Shown piece by piece: positions 1 through 7,659 of a stretch of 17,450 nt of DNA. The notes under the pieces are model-generated. The model was not told where the DNA came from and ran no database searches. It was given only the letters and a program-made list of their open reading frames with translations. The stretch comes from JBHHXG01 sp046756985 (GTDB taxonomy: Bacteria; Pseudomonadota; Zetaproteobacteria; Mariprofundales; Mariprofundaceae), in the NCBI GenBank assembly GCA_046756985.1, contig JBHHXG010000037.1, positions 1 to 17,450 on the forward strand, read 5' to 3'. Both the position numbers and the translations under genes were made by a program. Each line of letters begins with the position of its first letter. The first letter of the stretch is position 1.

Positions 1-2
1 TC

Positions 3-917
3 AGCGGGAAACTGGGGTTGCCCCATGCCGTGGCACTTGATTCCGGCACCAGTGCCCTGATGCTTGCATTGCGCGCCTTGCAGAGCCGGCAGCGGGTGCG
101 TCGTGTAGGCATTCCGGCTTACTGTTGCGGCTCGGTTTATTATGCTGTGTGTGCCGCCGGCTGCGATCCTGTATGGATGGACTGTCGTGACAATTTACGG
201 CTGCATGCCGAACAAGCCCATGATCTGGCCTCCACAATGGATGCCATGATTCTGGTACATCCATTCGGCATGGTTGAGCCGATGGCCGCTGAGTCATGGC
301 CATGCCCGGTCATTGAGGATATTGCACAGTCAGCTGGCGCCTGTCTGCAGGGGCAGCCCGTAGGCAGTTTCGGGGATATCGCCGTGGCATCGTTTCATGT
401 TACCAAGCCGTGGGGAGGCGCTTATGGTGGCATGGTATTAAGCCGGGATGCCTCTTTATGTGACGCCATTACAGACATGCGCGATCCGGATCGGCAGCAG
501 ACATGGCCGGATTATGCCGGACACCACCAACTGTCTGATTTGCATGCCGCTCTGGCCATGCAACGGATTGAAGTTGCCACAGAGGAACAGCGTATGCGTG
601 CGCAGATTGCTGAAAAAATGGACGCATGGTTTGTCGGGATGAATACAAAACCTGTCATGCATGATGAGGGGAATCGTTATCGCTATATTGTCCGAACGCG
701 AAGGCAGGCGGAGGAAGTGGTAACTACATTACGGAAACATGGTATAGGTGCGGCCAGGCCTGTGTCATCGTTGTGCAAGGCCATTGATGAGGTGAATACG
801 TTAATTCCCGGTGCATGGGCTGCATGGCAGGACTGTGTATCCCTGCCGCTGCTGCCGGACTGTAGCGAAGATGAATTTCTGCAGATCAGAAAGGCGGTCA
901 AGGCTTGCATGACATAA
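3..917 (+). CDS. DegT/DnrJ/EryC1-family PLP-dependent aminotransferase, 5' end cut by window
   Basis: Enzymes of this family usually transaminate keto-sugars on nucleotide-sugar precursors of surface glycans. The reading frame is open to the left edge and the visible N-terminus (LGLPHAVALDSGTSAL) is already inside the fold, so the true start lies outside; the TTG at 18 is unlikely to be the start. The family pattern is clear: the SGTSAL phosphate-binding turn, the PVIEDIAQSAGA segment, then GSFGDIAVASFHVTK followed by GGMV. The lysine encoded at 405-407 is the expected Schiff-base residue. The C-terminus ends with the usual LPLLPDCSEDE and a final helix. About 305 residues are visible and roughly 40 appear to be missing. 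The next gene, a WecA-type transferase, starts on the last base of the stop codon, so the two are probably coupled and act in one glycan pathway. The sugar substrate cannot be told from sequence. Confidence 0.85.
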   Translation, partial: SGKLGLPHAVALDSGTSALMLALRALQSRQRVRRVGIPAYCCGSVYYAVCAAGCDPVWMDCRDNLRLHAEQAHDLASTMDAMILVHPFGMVEPMAAESWPCPVIEDIAQSAGACLQGQPVGSFGDIAVASFHVTKPWGGAYGGMVLSRDASLCDAITDMRDPDRQQTWPDYAGHHQLSDLHAALAMQRIEVATEEQRMRAQIAEKMDAWFVGMNTKPVMHDEGNRYRYIVRTRRQAEEVVTTLRKHGIGAARPVSSLCKAIDEVNTLIPGAWAAWQDCVSLPLLPDCSEDEFLQIRKAVKACMT

Positions 918-2029
918 TGGACAATCTGTGGTTGCGTGGCGCGGCATTGCCGGCCGGTATCGGGCTGGCTTTGCCGTGGGTGCATGATGGTCTGCTGACA
1001 CATGGGTTAAAGCTGGCCGCTGCCGCTATGTTGGTGACCTATGCTTTAACGCCCGTCGCCATCCATCTTGCCCGGAGAGTCGGGGCAGTGGATTATCCTG
1101 ACGCACGAAAAATGCATGTCGGGGCGGTTCCCCGCCTTGGCGGGCTTGCCGTGCTGGTTTCCGTGAACCTGACCTTGCTGCTGAATTTCAATTATTCATT
1201 GCAACTGAAAGGCGTGTGTATATCGGCCATCATTGTGGCCCTTTTTTCGGTATGGGATGATGTGCGCGAGCTCTCTGCCGGCATCAAGCTTGCCGGACAA
1301 TTACTGGCATTATCTGTGCTTTACCTGAGCGGGGTGAATGTCGAGTTCGCCGCGGATAGCTGGTGGGGAAATGGCCTTGAGTTTCTGACTACCGCCCTGT
1401 GGGTCATTGGCATCACCAATGCATTTAATTTTCTTGATGGCATCAATGGGCTGGCGGCATCATTGGCGGCAGCTGTTTGTGCATTGATGGCCTTGCTGGC
1501 ATGGCATACAGGCCAGACTTACATGTTGCTGCTGTGTCTGGCCATGATGGGAGCAGCTATCGGTTTTCTGCCGGATAATGCCCGTTATCGTCGGCCACCA
1601 CGCACATTCCTTGGCGATGTTGGCAGCACCTACCTCGGCTGGATGATGGCAGCCATTGCCGTGATGGGCGACTGGTCCTCAGAAGGAGCAATCAAGGCCT
1701 ATTCGGCACCGATTCTGATCTTTTCAGTGATGATTTTCGATATGGTCTATACCACTGTAGCACGAATCGCGCGAGGGAGCGTGCGTAGCGTGCGTGAATG
1801 GATCGAATATGTTGGCCGTGATCATCTGCATCATCGGTTGATGGCACTGGGATGCAGCGAAGCGCAGGCCGTGGTTGTGATTGTTGCCATATCACTGCTG
1901 ATGGGACTGGCGGCTCTGGCGCTGGTTGAGAGTTCAATGACGAGCACGAGACTGTTGCTTGTGCAGGCCGTCGTCTTTTACGCTGTCTTGAGCTTTCTGA
2001 TGCTGAGAAACGCACGAGACAATCACTAA
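917..2029 (+). CDS. WecA/MraY-family undecaprenyl-phosphate sugar-1-phosphate transferase
   Basis: A polytopic inner-membrane enzyme that moves a sugar-1-phosphate from a UDP-sugar to undecaprenyl phosphate, the first step of O-antigen, ECA-like or other polyprenyl-linked glycans. The start is taken as ATG 917, which shares its A with the preceding TAA and has AAGG at 900-903; a TTG at 905 would add four residues. That gives 370 residues, a normal length. Family motifs are all visible: VDYPDARKMH with VPRLGG near residues 58-76, the Mg-binding DD at 114-115, NAFNFLDGINGLA at 168-180, FLGDVGS at 231-237, and the cytosolic loop RDHLHHRL at 301-308. The HxHHR-type loop and lack of MurNAc-pentapeptide context favour the WecA/TagO side over MraY. 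The adjacent aminotransferase supports a surface glycan role. GlcNAc-1-P as the donor group is likely but unproven. Confidence 0.9.
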   Translation: MDNLWLRGAALPAGIGLALPWVHDGLLTHGLKLAAAAMLVTYALTPVAIHLARRVGAVDYPDARKMHVGAVPRLGGLAVLVSVNLTLLLNFNYSLQLKGVCISAIIVALFSVWDDVRELSAGIKLAGQLLALSVLYLSGVNVEFAADSWWGNGLEFLTTALWVIGITNAFNFLDGINGLAASLAAAVCALMALLAWHTGQTYMLLLCLAMMGAAIGFLPDNARYRRPPRTFLGDVGSTYLGWMMAAIAVMGDWSSEGAIKAYSAPILIFSVMIFDMVYTTVARIARGSVRSVREWIEYVGRDHLHHRLMALGCSEAQAVVVIVAISLLMGLAALALVESSMTSTRLLLVQAVVFYAVLSFLMLRNARDNH

Positions 2030-2036
2030 GCCCTTG

Positions 2037-2687
2037 ATGGGTCAGGCATTGGACTCAGAACTATTATTGCATCGCTGGCACATACTGCGTCAAGAACTTG
2101 ACCATGCCGGTGTAAGATTGCTGGCCGTCAGTAAGTATGCATCCGATGAGGCAGTTTCCTGCCTTGTTAAAGCCGGTCAGAAGGAGTTTGCTGAGTCCAG
2201 GCCGCAGGCACTGCGGAATCGCGCCCGTGTCTGGCCGGCCTGTGCATGGCATATGATCGGTCCGGTGCAGAAAAACAAGGCCAAGTATATCGGCCGCCAT
2301 GCATCCATGTGGCATAGCGTTGAAGACGCAGAAACTGCCGAACAGGTGGCCCGTCACGTTGAGGACCGGGTTCTGCCAGTGTTGTTGCAGGTCAACATGA
2401 CGGGCAACCCCCGGCAGCATGGTGTTGCTCCCGATAAAGCGATACGGTTATTTGAGCAGGTTAGCAGCATGAAGCAGCTGCAGGTGAAGGGACTGATGTG
2501 CATGGCTTCCCGGGATGCCGATGCACGCACCGCTTTCCGGCATTTGTGGTGCTTGCGGGATGAACTGTTCGGTGGGAGCCTTGGCAGCCTGTGTATGGGG
2601 ATGAGTGGCGACTACCGTATCGCCATTGAGGAGGGCGCGACAATAGTGCGCTTGGGCACAGCGCTGTTTGGCGACAGAGACACATAA
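2037..2687 (+). CDS. yggS: YggS/PLPBP-family pyridoxal phosphate homeostasis protein
   Basis: A cytosolic, non-enzymatic PLP-binding protein that buffers vitamin B6 and affects amino acid and keto acid metabolism. The fold is an alanine-racemase-like TIM barrel. ATG 2037 is chosen over the adjacent TTG 2034, giving 216 residues, slightly shorter than the usual 225-235. Visible signatures are LLAVSKYA with the PLP lysine at about residue 33, FAESRPQ (normally FGENYVQE), WHMIGPVQKNK, HSVEDAETA, LLQVNMTGNPRQHG, GLMCMA, and the phosphate-binding end CMGMSGDYRIAIEEGATIVRLGTALFG. The departures from FGENYVQE and GxLQxNK are mild and do not suggest loss of PLP binding. It precedes proC by 23 bases, a gene order common in Pseudomonadota. 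The start has only a weak Shine-Dalgarno, and the gap to the upstream stop is 7 bases, so translation may depend on coupling. Confidence 0.9.
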   Translation: MGQALDSELLLHRWHILRQELDHAGVRLLAVSKYASDEAVSCLVKAGQKEFAESRPQALRNRARVWPACAWHMIGPVQKNKAKYIGRHASMWHSVEDAETAEQVARHVEDRVLPVLLQVNMTGNPRQHGVAPDKAIRLFEQVSSMKQLQVKGLMCMASRDADARTAFRHLWCLRDELFGGSLGSLCMGMSGDYRIAIEEGATIVRLGTALFGDRDT

Positions 2688-2710
2688 CGCTGATAAAACA
2701 AGGAAAGACC

Positions 2711-3514
2711 ATGCAACAACTTACGATTTCATTCATTGGCGGCGGCAATATGGCCGAGGCCCTTCTCTCCGGGCTGATTCGGGCAGGACATAGTGAAAAA
2801 CACTTATGTGTCTCGGATGTGAGTGCCAAACGTCTGGAGGCACTGAAGCAGTCTTTTGGCTTACAGGTGTCAGCCGACAACATCAAAATCAGTACAAAGG
2901 CCGATATCATCGTGCTGGCGGTCAAGCCGCAACAAATGCAACAGGCGCTTAAAGGGCTGGGCAGTCATATCGGCACTGAAACCACCATCATCAGTATTGC
3001 CGCGGGCGTAAGCATCAAGACTTTGCGCGGCTATCTGGGCAACGATGAAGCCAGTCTGGTGCGTGTTATGCCGAATACCCCTGCCCTGGTGGGTGCCGGC
3101 ATATCAGCCCTGTTCAGCGAGTCAGGCAGTAGCCACAAGGCGCGCGCCGAATATGTGCTGGCAGCATGTGGCGAAGTCGTTTGGGTTGACACCGAACAGC
3201 AACTGCATGCCGTTACGGCCATTTCCGGCAGTGGGCCGGCCTATTTTTTCCTGCTGGCAGAGGTGATGCAGGCGACAGCGATATCGCTGGGTCTGCCGGA
3301 GCCGCTGGCGCAGCGTTTGTCTGCGCAGACGGCAGCTGGAGCAGGATGCATGCTTGTGGAAAGTGGCCGGAAAGCTGCGGAACTCCGACATCAGGTAGCA
3401 AGTCCCGGCGGCACCACGCAGGCGGCGCTGGATGTGATGTATGAGAAGGGATTTCCTGATGCGGTGCGTCAGGGAATCGCCGCAGCTCATAAGCGTTCCA
3501 TCCAGCTCGCATAG
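2711..3514 (+). CDS. proC: Pyrroline-5-carboxylate reductase
   Basis: Catalyses the last step of proline synthesis, the NAD(P)H-dependent reduction of 1-pyrroline-5-carboxylate to L-proline in the cytosol. The 267-residue length is normal. The N-terminal Rossmann motif FIGGGNMAEALLSG lies at residues 8-21 and the cofactor-contacting AVKPQQM at 70-76. MPNTPALVGAG is at 120-130. The helical C-terminal dimerisation and active-site domain holds ISGSGPAYFF at 171-180 and VASPGGTT at 229-236. These cover the family signature end to end, with no missing element. AAGGAAAG at 2700-2707 is a good ribosome binding site for ATG 2711. It sits between yggS and yggT, the classic arrangement, and is probably transcribed with them. 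Confidence 0.97.
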   Translation: MQQLTISFIGGGNMAEALLSGLIRAGHSEKHLCVSDVSAKRLEALKQSFGLQVSADNIKISTKADIIVLAVKPQQMQQALKGLGSHIGTETTIISIAAGVSIKTLRGYLGNDEASLVRVMPNTPALVGAGISALFSESGSSHKARAEYVLAACGEVVWVDTEQQLHAVTAISGSGPAYFFLLAEVMQATAISLGLPEPLAQRLSAQTAAGAGCMLVESGRKAAELRHQVASPGGTTQAALDVMYEKGFPDAVRQGIAAAHKRSIQLA

Positions 3515-3523
3515 AACAAATCA

Positions 3524-3829
3524 ATGTATCTATTCGGATATTTTCTGCAGGCGCTTGCCGATGTTGTACATGTGCTGCTGGTTGCAGCCATGATCGTGGT
3601 CATCGCTCGGGCGGTGCTGTCGTGGGTGTCCCCTGATCCATATAATCCGATTGTGCGCATCATTAATCAGCTTTCAGAGCCTTTGCTCTATCCGATAAGA
3701 CGCCGGGTTCCCTACCTGGGAGGCATTGATTTCTCACCGATGCTGGCGCTTCTTACTGTGATGTTTCTCGACAACTTTATTGTGCCAACACTGCAGCGGA
3801 TTGCCTTTAATCTAATTCAGGGTGGATGA
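3524..3829 (+). CDS. yggT: YggT-family integral membrane protein
   Basis: A 101-residue inner-membrane protein of the YggT family (Pfam PF02325). The biochemical role is poorly defined; relatives are linked to osmotic stress tolerance, and to chloroplast and cell-division functions in photosynthetic lineages. Two hydrophobic segments are visible, at about residues 8-32 and 68-92. The conserved core between them reads SWVSPDPYNPIVRIINQLSEPLLYPIRR in two parts: the WVSPDPYNP turn, and SEPLLYPIRR ahead of the second helix, which begins after the DFSP motif. Only one family repeat unit is present; many relatives such as the E. coli protein have two, so this is the short form. The stop is followed after one codon by the yggU start in the same frame. 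Placement after proC and before yggU matches the usual operon. Confidence 0.92.
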   Translation: MYLFGYFLQALADVVHVLLVAAMIVVIARAVLSWVSPDPYNPIVRIINQLSEPLLYPIRRRVPYLGGIDFSPMLALLTVMFLDNFIVPTLQRIAFNLIQGG

Positions 3830-3832
3830 TTC

Positions 3833-4159
3833 TTGCCTGATAATATATTGGATAATATCGCTGCTGTGGTGAGTGCAGGCAAGACCGGCATATATCTCAA
3901 TGTGCATGCACAGCCTGGGGCCCGCAAAGCCCAACTGCGCGGCATGCATGGGGATGCTGTGAAGATTGCATTGCGTGAGCAGGCCCAGAATGGCAAGGCG
4001 AATGCTGCCCTGTTGCATTTCATTGCCCGGCAATTGGATTTGCCGGCTGCCGATGTGGAAATCGCATCGGGCCACACTTCACGAAAAAAGCGGTTATTTC
4101 TGCGTGGCAACCGCAATGAGCTTGGCAGGCGTCTTGAGGCATGGCTAAGTAATGCCTGA
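3833..4159 (+). CDS. yggU: DUF167/YggU-family protein
   Basis: A small cytosolic protein of the DUF167 family (108 residues), commonly encoded next to yggT; its function is not established. The family core is clear: IYLNVHAQPGARKAQL at about residues 20-35, then GDAVKIALREQAQNGKANAAL and the DVEIASGHTSRKKRLFL stretch, which carries the conserved serine-lysine-K segment of the alpha/beta fold. A TTG start at 3833 is supported by AGGGTGG at 3819-3825 with a 7-base spacer and by the absence of any ATG before the conserved core. The 3' end overlaps the next gene by 8 bases. The frame is the same as yggT's and is separated from it only by TGA plus one codon, so occasional stop readthrough would give a membrane-anchored fusion. 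Confidence 0.88.
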   Translation: MPDNILDNIAAVVSAGKTGIYLNVHAQPGARKAQLRGMHGDAVKIALREQAQNGKANAALLHFIARQLDLPAADVEIASGHTSRKKRLFLRGNRNELGRRLEAWLSNA

Positions 4160-5780
4160 GCGGTTGCTCTCCAGGCTTGCTGCACAGCCGGCATGGCTGC
4201 TGGCGCTTTGCGGCGTCAGTTTCTTTTTTCTGCTGGGCGGCCACACGCTGTGGGATGTGGATGAGCCCAACAATGCTGTTTGCGCGCGCGAGATGCTTGC
4301 AACCGGTAACTGGTGGGTGCCTGTATTCAATGGCGAACTCAGATTCGACAAGCCGATTCTGATCTACTGGCTGATGATGCCATTGTATGCTCTCTTTGGA
4401 ATCAGCGAACTGACAGCCCGGCTGCCTTCGGCCATGGCGATGACCGGGCTGGTGTTTGTGGTCTGCTATTTTGCACGCCGGTTGATTGATCCGCGTGCGG
4501 GTGTACTTGCCGCTGTGTTGCTCGCCAGTGCACTGCATATGATGGTCATCAGTCGCGCCGCCGTACCCGACCCGTTGTTGATACTTTGTCTGGCGTTTGC
4601 ACTGCTGGCTTTTTTGACGGTCTATGTGGAGTCACGGCAGGGAAAAATACCTTCGCTCCGGCTGTTAATCGCTTCATATGCGGCGCTCGGGCTTGGTATG
4701 CTGGCCAAAGGGCCCATAGCGGCGGTGATGCCTGTATTGATTCTGGCCTCTTTTTTAACCTTGCAGCGGGACTGGTCGTCATGGCGGATTTTCCGCCCAT
4801 GGATGGGTATCGGGATTGCTGCGGTCATTGCCCTGCCCTGGTATATCACGGTTGGTGCGCTGACGGATGGCGAATGGCTTCAGGGCTTCCTCTTCCATCA
4901 TAATCTCGACCGTTTTACCGATTCGCTGCAGGGGCATCGCGGCTTTCCCGGCCTTTATGTACTGAGCTTTGTTCTGGGATGGTTCCCGTGGAGCGGACTA
5001 CTTGTCGCTGTGCTTGCCTTTGGCATATGGCACATACAGCGCCTGCGCGAGCAGCCCATGCGTTTGTTCCTGTTGTGCTGGATTGGTGTGTTTCTGATAT
5101 TTTTCAGTATCGCACGCACCCAATTACCAAACTATATATTACCCGCCTTTCCAGCCGCCGCCGTATTAATGGCGCTGTGGTTGCAGCAGGCTGATAAGGA
5201 GATGCAGGAAAAAGCCTGGCGCTGGCTTGTATGGACTGCATTGGGCATGAGTGTACTGCTTGCGATCGGGGGCGCCATTGCCGTTCAGGTGATGTGGCCG
5301 GGCGAGTGGTTTTATCCCCTGGCACTTGCGTCGGTGGCTGTTGCTGCAATCTGGTGGCTGATACAAAAGCCCGGTCCGCCCGTTATTCCGATACTGGCTG
5401 GCATGCTGGTATGCACGGTTCTGCTGGCGGGTTGGAGCGTCCCCGGTATTGATCATCATAAAGTGACACGGCAAATCGCGCAGCAGGCGAGCGCATCCGG
5501 GTTCGATGGTGAGAGTCTTGCGACCTTTCATTATTTCCAGCCTTCACTGTTGTATTATCATGGCGGACGCTTGCCAATGCTGACTGATGTCCGGGCAGTG
5601 GGGCAATGGCTGGTGCAGGGCAAGGCTATTGTTATGCCTGAGCATGCGCTGACTGAACTGCCGCCTGATATCCTGCCCTATCTGCTTATTCATGAGCGCG
5701 TGCATGGGCTATACGCCCGCAAGGTGCTACTATTGCTGAGCTTGCAGCCAGTGGAGGGAATATCATGGCCGAAGGGCTGA
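4152..5780 (+). CDS. ArnT-like GT39/GT83 membrane glycosyltransferase
   Basis: A large inner-membrane glycosyltransferase of the PMT/ArnT class, which takes sugar from a polyprenyl-phosphate carrier and adds it to an acceptor on the periplasmic side. It has 542 residues, with about a dozen hydrophobic segments up to about residue 430 and then a soluble C-terminal domain of roughly 105 residues. The first periplasmic loop has the catalytic acidic pair in LWDVDEPNNA (D37-E38) and then FDKPILIYWL, both hallmarks of ArnT relatives. Further family text is RLPSAMAM and SRAAVPDPLL. It overlaps yggU by 8 bases and the downstream GT2 gene by 16. The GT2 enzyme is a plausible maker of its lipid-linked sugar. 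The acceptor could be lipid A, a glycan or a protein. A true aminoarabinose arn operon is not indicated, because arnA, arnB and arnD are not visible here. Confidence 0.85.
   Translation: MPERLLSRLAAQPAWLLALCGVSFFFLLGGHTLWDVDEPNNAVCAREMLATGNWWVPVFNGELRFDKPILIYWLMMPLYALFGISELTARLPSAMAMTGLVFVVCYFARRLIDPRAGVLAAVLLASALHMMVISRAAVPDPLLILCLAFALLAFLTVYVESRQGKIPSLRLLIASYAALGLGMLAKGPIAAVMPVLILASFLTLQRDWSSWRIFRPWMGIGIAAVIALPWYITVGALTDGEWLQGFLFHHNLDRFTDSLQGHRGFPGLYVLSFVLGWFPWSGLLVAVLAFGIWHIQRLREQPMRLFLLCWIGVFLIFFSIARTQLPNYILPAFPAAAVLMALWLQQADKEMQEKAWRWLVWTALGMSVLLAIGGAIAVQVMWPGEWFYPLALASVAVAAIWWLIQKPGPPVIPILAGMLVCTVLLAGWSVPGIDHHKVTRQIAQQASASGFDGESLATFHYFQPSLLYYHGGRLPMLTDVRAVGQWLVQGKAIVMPEHALTELPPDILPYLLIHERVHGLYARKVLLLLSLQPVEGISWPKG
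5753..5759 (+). promoter_or_regulatory. Ribosome binding site for the GT2 gene
   Basis: GGAGGGA lies 5 bases before ATG 5765, inside the end of the preceding glycosyltransferase gene. It is the strongest Shine-Dalgarno in this gene row and fixes the start of the GT2 gene despite the 16-base overlap. Confidence 0.8.
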
Positions 5781-6736
5781 TTTCCATTGTCGTTCCGGTA
5801 TATCGTGAAGAGGAAAACATTTCTCTGTTGACAACCGAGGTGTCCGAAAAGCTGGGGGATACCGATTATGAATTGATTCTCGTTGATGACGGCTCCGATG
5901 ACGCTACCTTCAGCGAAATTCAGAACGCCTGTGCGCAGGACGGGCGGGTCAAGGGTATCCAGCTGCGCCGGAATTTCGGGCAAACGGCAGCCATGAGCGC
6001 TGGTTTTGAGCATGCGAATGGCAAGTATATTGTCTATATGGATGGTGATCTGCAGACGGACCCGGCCGATATCCTGAAATTGCTGGAACGGCTTAAACGT
6101 GATGACCTGGATATGGTCAATGGCTGGCGAAAAAACCGGCAGGACGCAAGTTTGTCCCGGAATCTGCCATCAAAAATAGCCAACGCCCTGATCCGGCGCT
6201 CAACCAAGGTGTTGATGCACGACTATGGCTGTCCGATGAAGCTGATGCGGGCGGAAGTCGCCAAGAACCTTCGTCTGTACGGCGAACAGCATCGCTTTCT
6301 CCCTGCGCTTGCCGATCTGTATGGGGCGAGGCTTGGTGAAGAGGTTGTCAGCCATCGCCCCAGGCAGTTTGGTGAAAGCAAGTATGGACTTGGCAGAACA
6401 CTGCGGGTGCTGGTGGACTTACTTCTGGTGCTGTTTTTCCAGCGTTTTACTGACCGGCCATTACAACTGTTTGGTCCCGCAGGTTTGGTCAGTTTTTTCG
6501 CTGGCATTGGCGTTGATCTGTGGCTTAGCGTTGACAAACTGATTTTTGGCGCCGAATTGGCTGGACGGCCCATGTTGCAGCTGGGATCGCTATTAATTGT
6601 CAGTGGTATTTTGCTGTTCGGAATCGGCCTGATTCTGGAAATGCAGGCGCGCACCTACTATGAATCGACCGGTCGGCGTCATTACAGCATTCGTCAGTAC
6701 GCCGAAGGCGATACCGCAGCAGAAGAAGAGGATTGA
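5765..6736 (+). CDS. GT2 family polyprenyl-phosphate glycosyltransferase (ArnC/GtrB/DPM1-like)
   Basis: Transfers a sugar from a nucleotide donor to polyprenyl phosphate on the cytosolic face of the inner membrane. The 323-residue protein has the GT-A fold first: ISIVVPVYREEENI at 6-19, LILVDDGSDD at 37-46, LRRNFGQTAAMSAGF at 67-81, and the metal-binding DGD at 93-95 in MDGDLQTDP. GCPMKLMR follows near 155-162. HRFLPALADLYGA and RQFGESKYGLGR near 176-210 are typical of the DPM1/GtrB/ArnC branch. Two C-terminal membrane helices lie at about 235-257 and 272-292, followed by an acidic tail. It is sandwiched between an ArnT-like enzyme and a flippase-like membrane protein, so the three probably make, move and use one lipid-linked sugar. 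The donor sugar is unknown. Confidence 0.9.
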   Translation: MAEGLISIVVPVYREEENISLLTTEVSEKLGDTDYELILVDDGSDDATFSEIQNACAQDGRVKGIQLRRNFGQTAAMSAGFEHANGKYIVYMDGDLQTDPADILKLLERLKRDDLDMVNGWRKNRQDASLSRNLPSKIANALIRRSTKVLMHDYGCPMKLMRAEVAKNLRLYGEQHRFLPALADLYGARLGEEVVSHRPRQFGESKYGLGRTLRVLVDLLLVLFFQRFTDRPLQLFGPAGLVSFFAGIGVDLWLSVDKLIFGAELAGRPMLQLGSLLIVSGILLFGIGLILEMQARTYYESTGRRHYSIRQYAEGDTAAEEED

Positions 6737-7659
6737 GCATAAGGCCTTCCCTTCTGCTGAAACTGCTGCTTTCGTCGGCACTGCTGGCATGGCTGGCATG
6801 GAAACTGGATCTAAGCGCCATTTTCCTTCGTCTGCAACAGATTGATCTTTACTGGGTTGCTCTTGCCTGCCTGAGCCTTTTTGTCGGGCAAGTACTGTGT
6901 GCATTACGCTGGGTGTGGCTGGCGCGTGGCCTTGGGCTGACGGTCAGAGTTCTGCGCAAGATACAGCTGTATTTTCTGGGCATGTTTCTCAGCCTGTTTC
7001 TTCCTTCCATTATCGGCGGTGATGTGGCGCGTGGCTATCTGCTGGCCAGAGGACGGAAGGATGCGGGCTGGCAGGCTGCGGCCAGTGTGATCCTTGAACG
7101 CATCAATGGCGTCTATGCGCTGACGCTACTGGTCACAGCCTGTATGCTGTTTCTTGCACTGCCGGGCCCATGGTGGTGGTTCTGGTTGTCTGCCGTGCTG
7201 TTTCTGTGGTTGGCAATGGTGTTTTATCCACGCATTGCCGGATATCTGGCACAGTTCAAGAGTCCTCAGTGGCTGGCAGGCTGGCAGGCATTGCCGCTGA
7301 GTGCGCCGGAATTTCGTTCTGCATGGTGGCAAAGCCTGCCGCTATCGGTTGTTTTCCAGCTACTGGTTGTGCAGGCGCATGTGTTTCTGGGCCTGGCCGT
7401 GGGGCTTGAACTGTCATGGGCGGCTTATGGATTTATGGTATGCCTTGTTGCTCTGGCATCCGCATTGCCAGTTTCCTTTAATGGCTTCGGCATCCGGGAA
7501 GCAGGTTATATCGGCCTGGCCGTACATTTTGGTGGCAGCAGCGAGGCGGCAGCCTCAATGGCGCTGTTGTGGGTGCTGGTGCTGGTGCTGACAGCCTTGC
7601 CTGGGGGTGTTGTGCTCTGGCGTCTCGGCGGCACCAGGGCTCTGAGTAAACAGCATTAG
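6733..7659 (+). CDS. COG0392/UPF0104-type (LPG synthase TM-region-like) membrane protein, flippase-like
   Basis: A 308-residue polytopic inner-membrane protein of the family covering the transmembrane half of lysylphosphatidylglycerol synthase and AglD-like proteins. Members lacking the catalytic C-terminal domain, as here, are often found in glycan clusters and are suspected of moving lipid carriers across the membrane; this is inference. Seven or eight hydrophobic segments are visible. Family marks are ALRWVWLARGLGL near 56-68, FLSLFLPSIIGGDVARGYLLAR near 88-110 (GGDVAR is the key motif), ASVILERINGVYAL near 116-130, and LPVSFNGFGIREAGYI near 248-263. The TTG start at 6733 overlaps the preceding TGA by 3 bases (TTGA). 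The stop codon TAG at 7657-7659 overlaps the stop of the convergent gene, leaving no intergenic terminator. Confidence 0.8.
   Translation: MSIRPSLLLKLLLSSALLAWLAWKLDLSAIFLRLQQIDLYWVALACLSLFVGQVLCALRWVWLARGLGLTVRVLRKIQLYFLGMFLSLFLPSIIGGDVARGYLLARGRKDAGWQAAASVILERINGVYALTLLVTACMLFLALPGPWWWFWLSAVLFLWLAMVFYPRIAGYLAQFKSPQWLAGWQALPLSAPEFRSAWWQSLPLSVVFQLLVVQAHVFLGLAVGLELSWAAYGFMVCLVALASALPVSFNGFGIREAGYIGLAVHFGGSSEAAASMALLWVLVLVLTALPGGVVLWRLGGTRALSKQH

Noticed and set aside
18..917. TTG 18 as a true start of the aminotransferase
   Set aside because: The frame stays open to the window edge and the protein from TTG would lack the N-terminal arm and helix that precede SGTSAL in the family.
4020..4538. 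172-residue minus-strand open frame
   Set aside because: It is antisense to yggU and to the DE-motif region of the ArnT-like gene; its composition (Gln/His/Arg-rich) is typical of a shadow frame.
4152..6736. A polymyxin-resistance arn operon
   Set aside because: Only ArnT-like and ArnC-like proteins are present. ArnA, ArnB and ArnD are not in the window and both families have many other roles.
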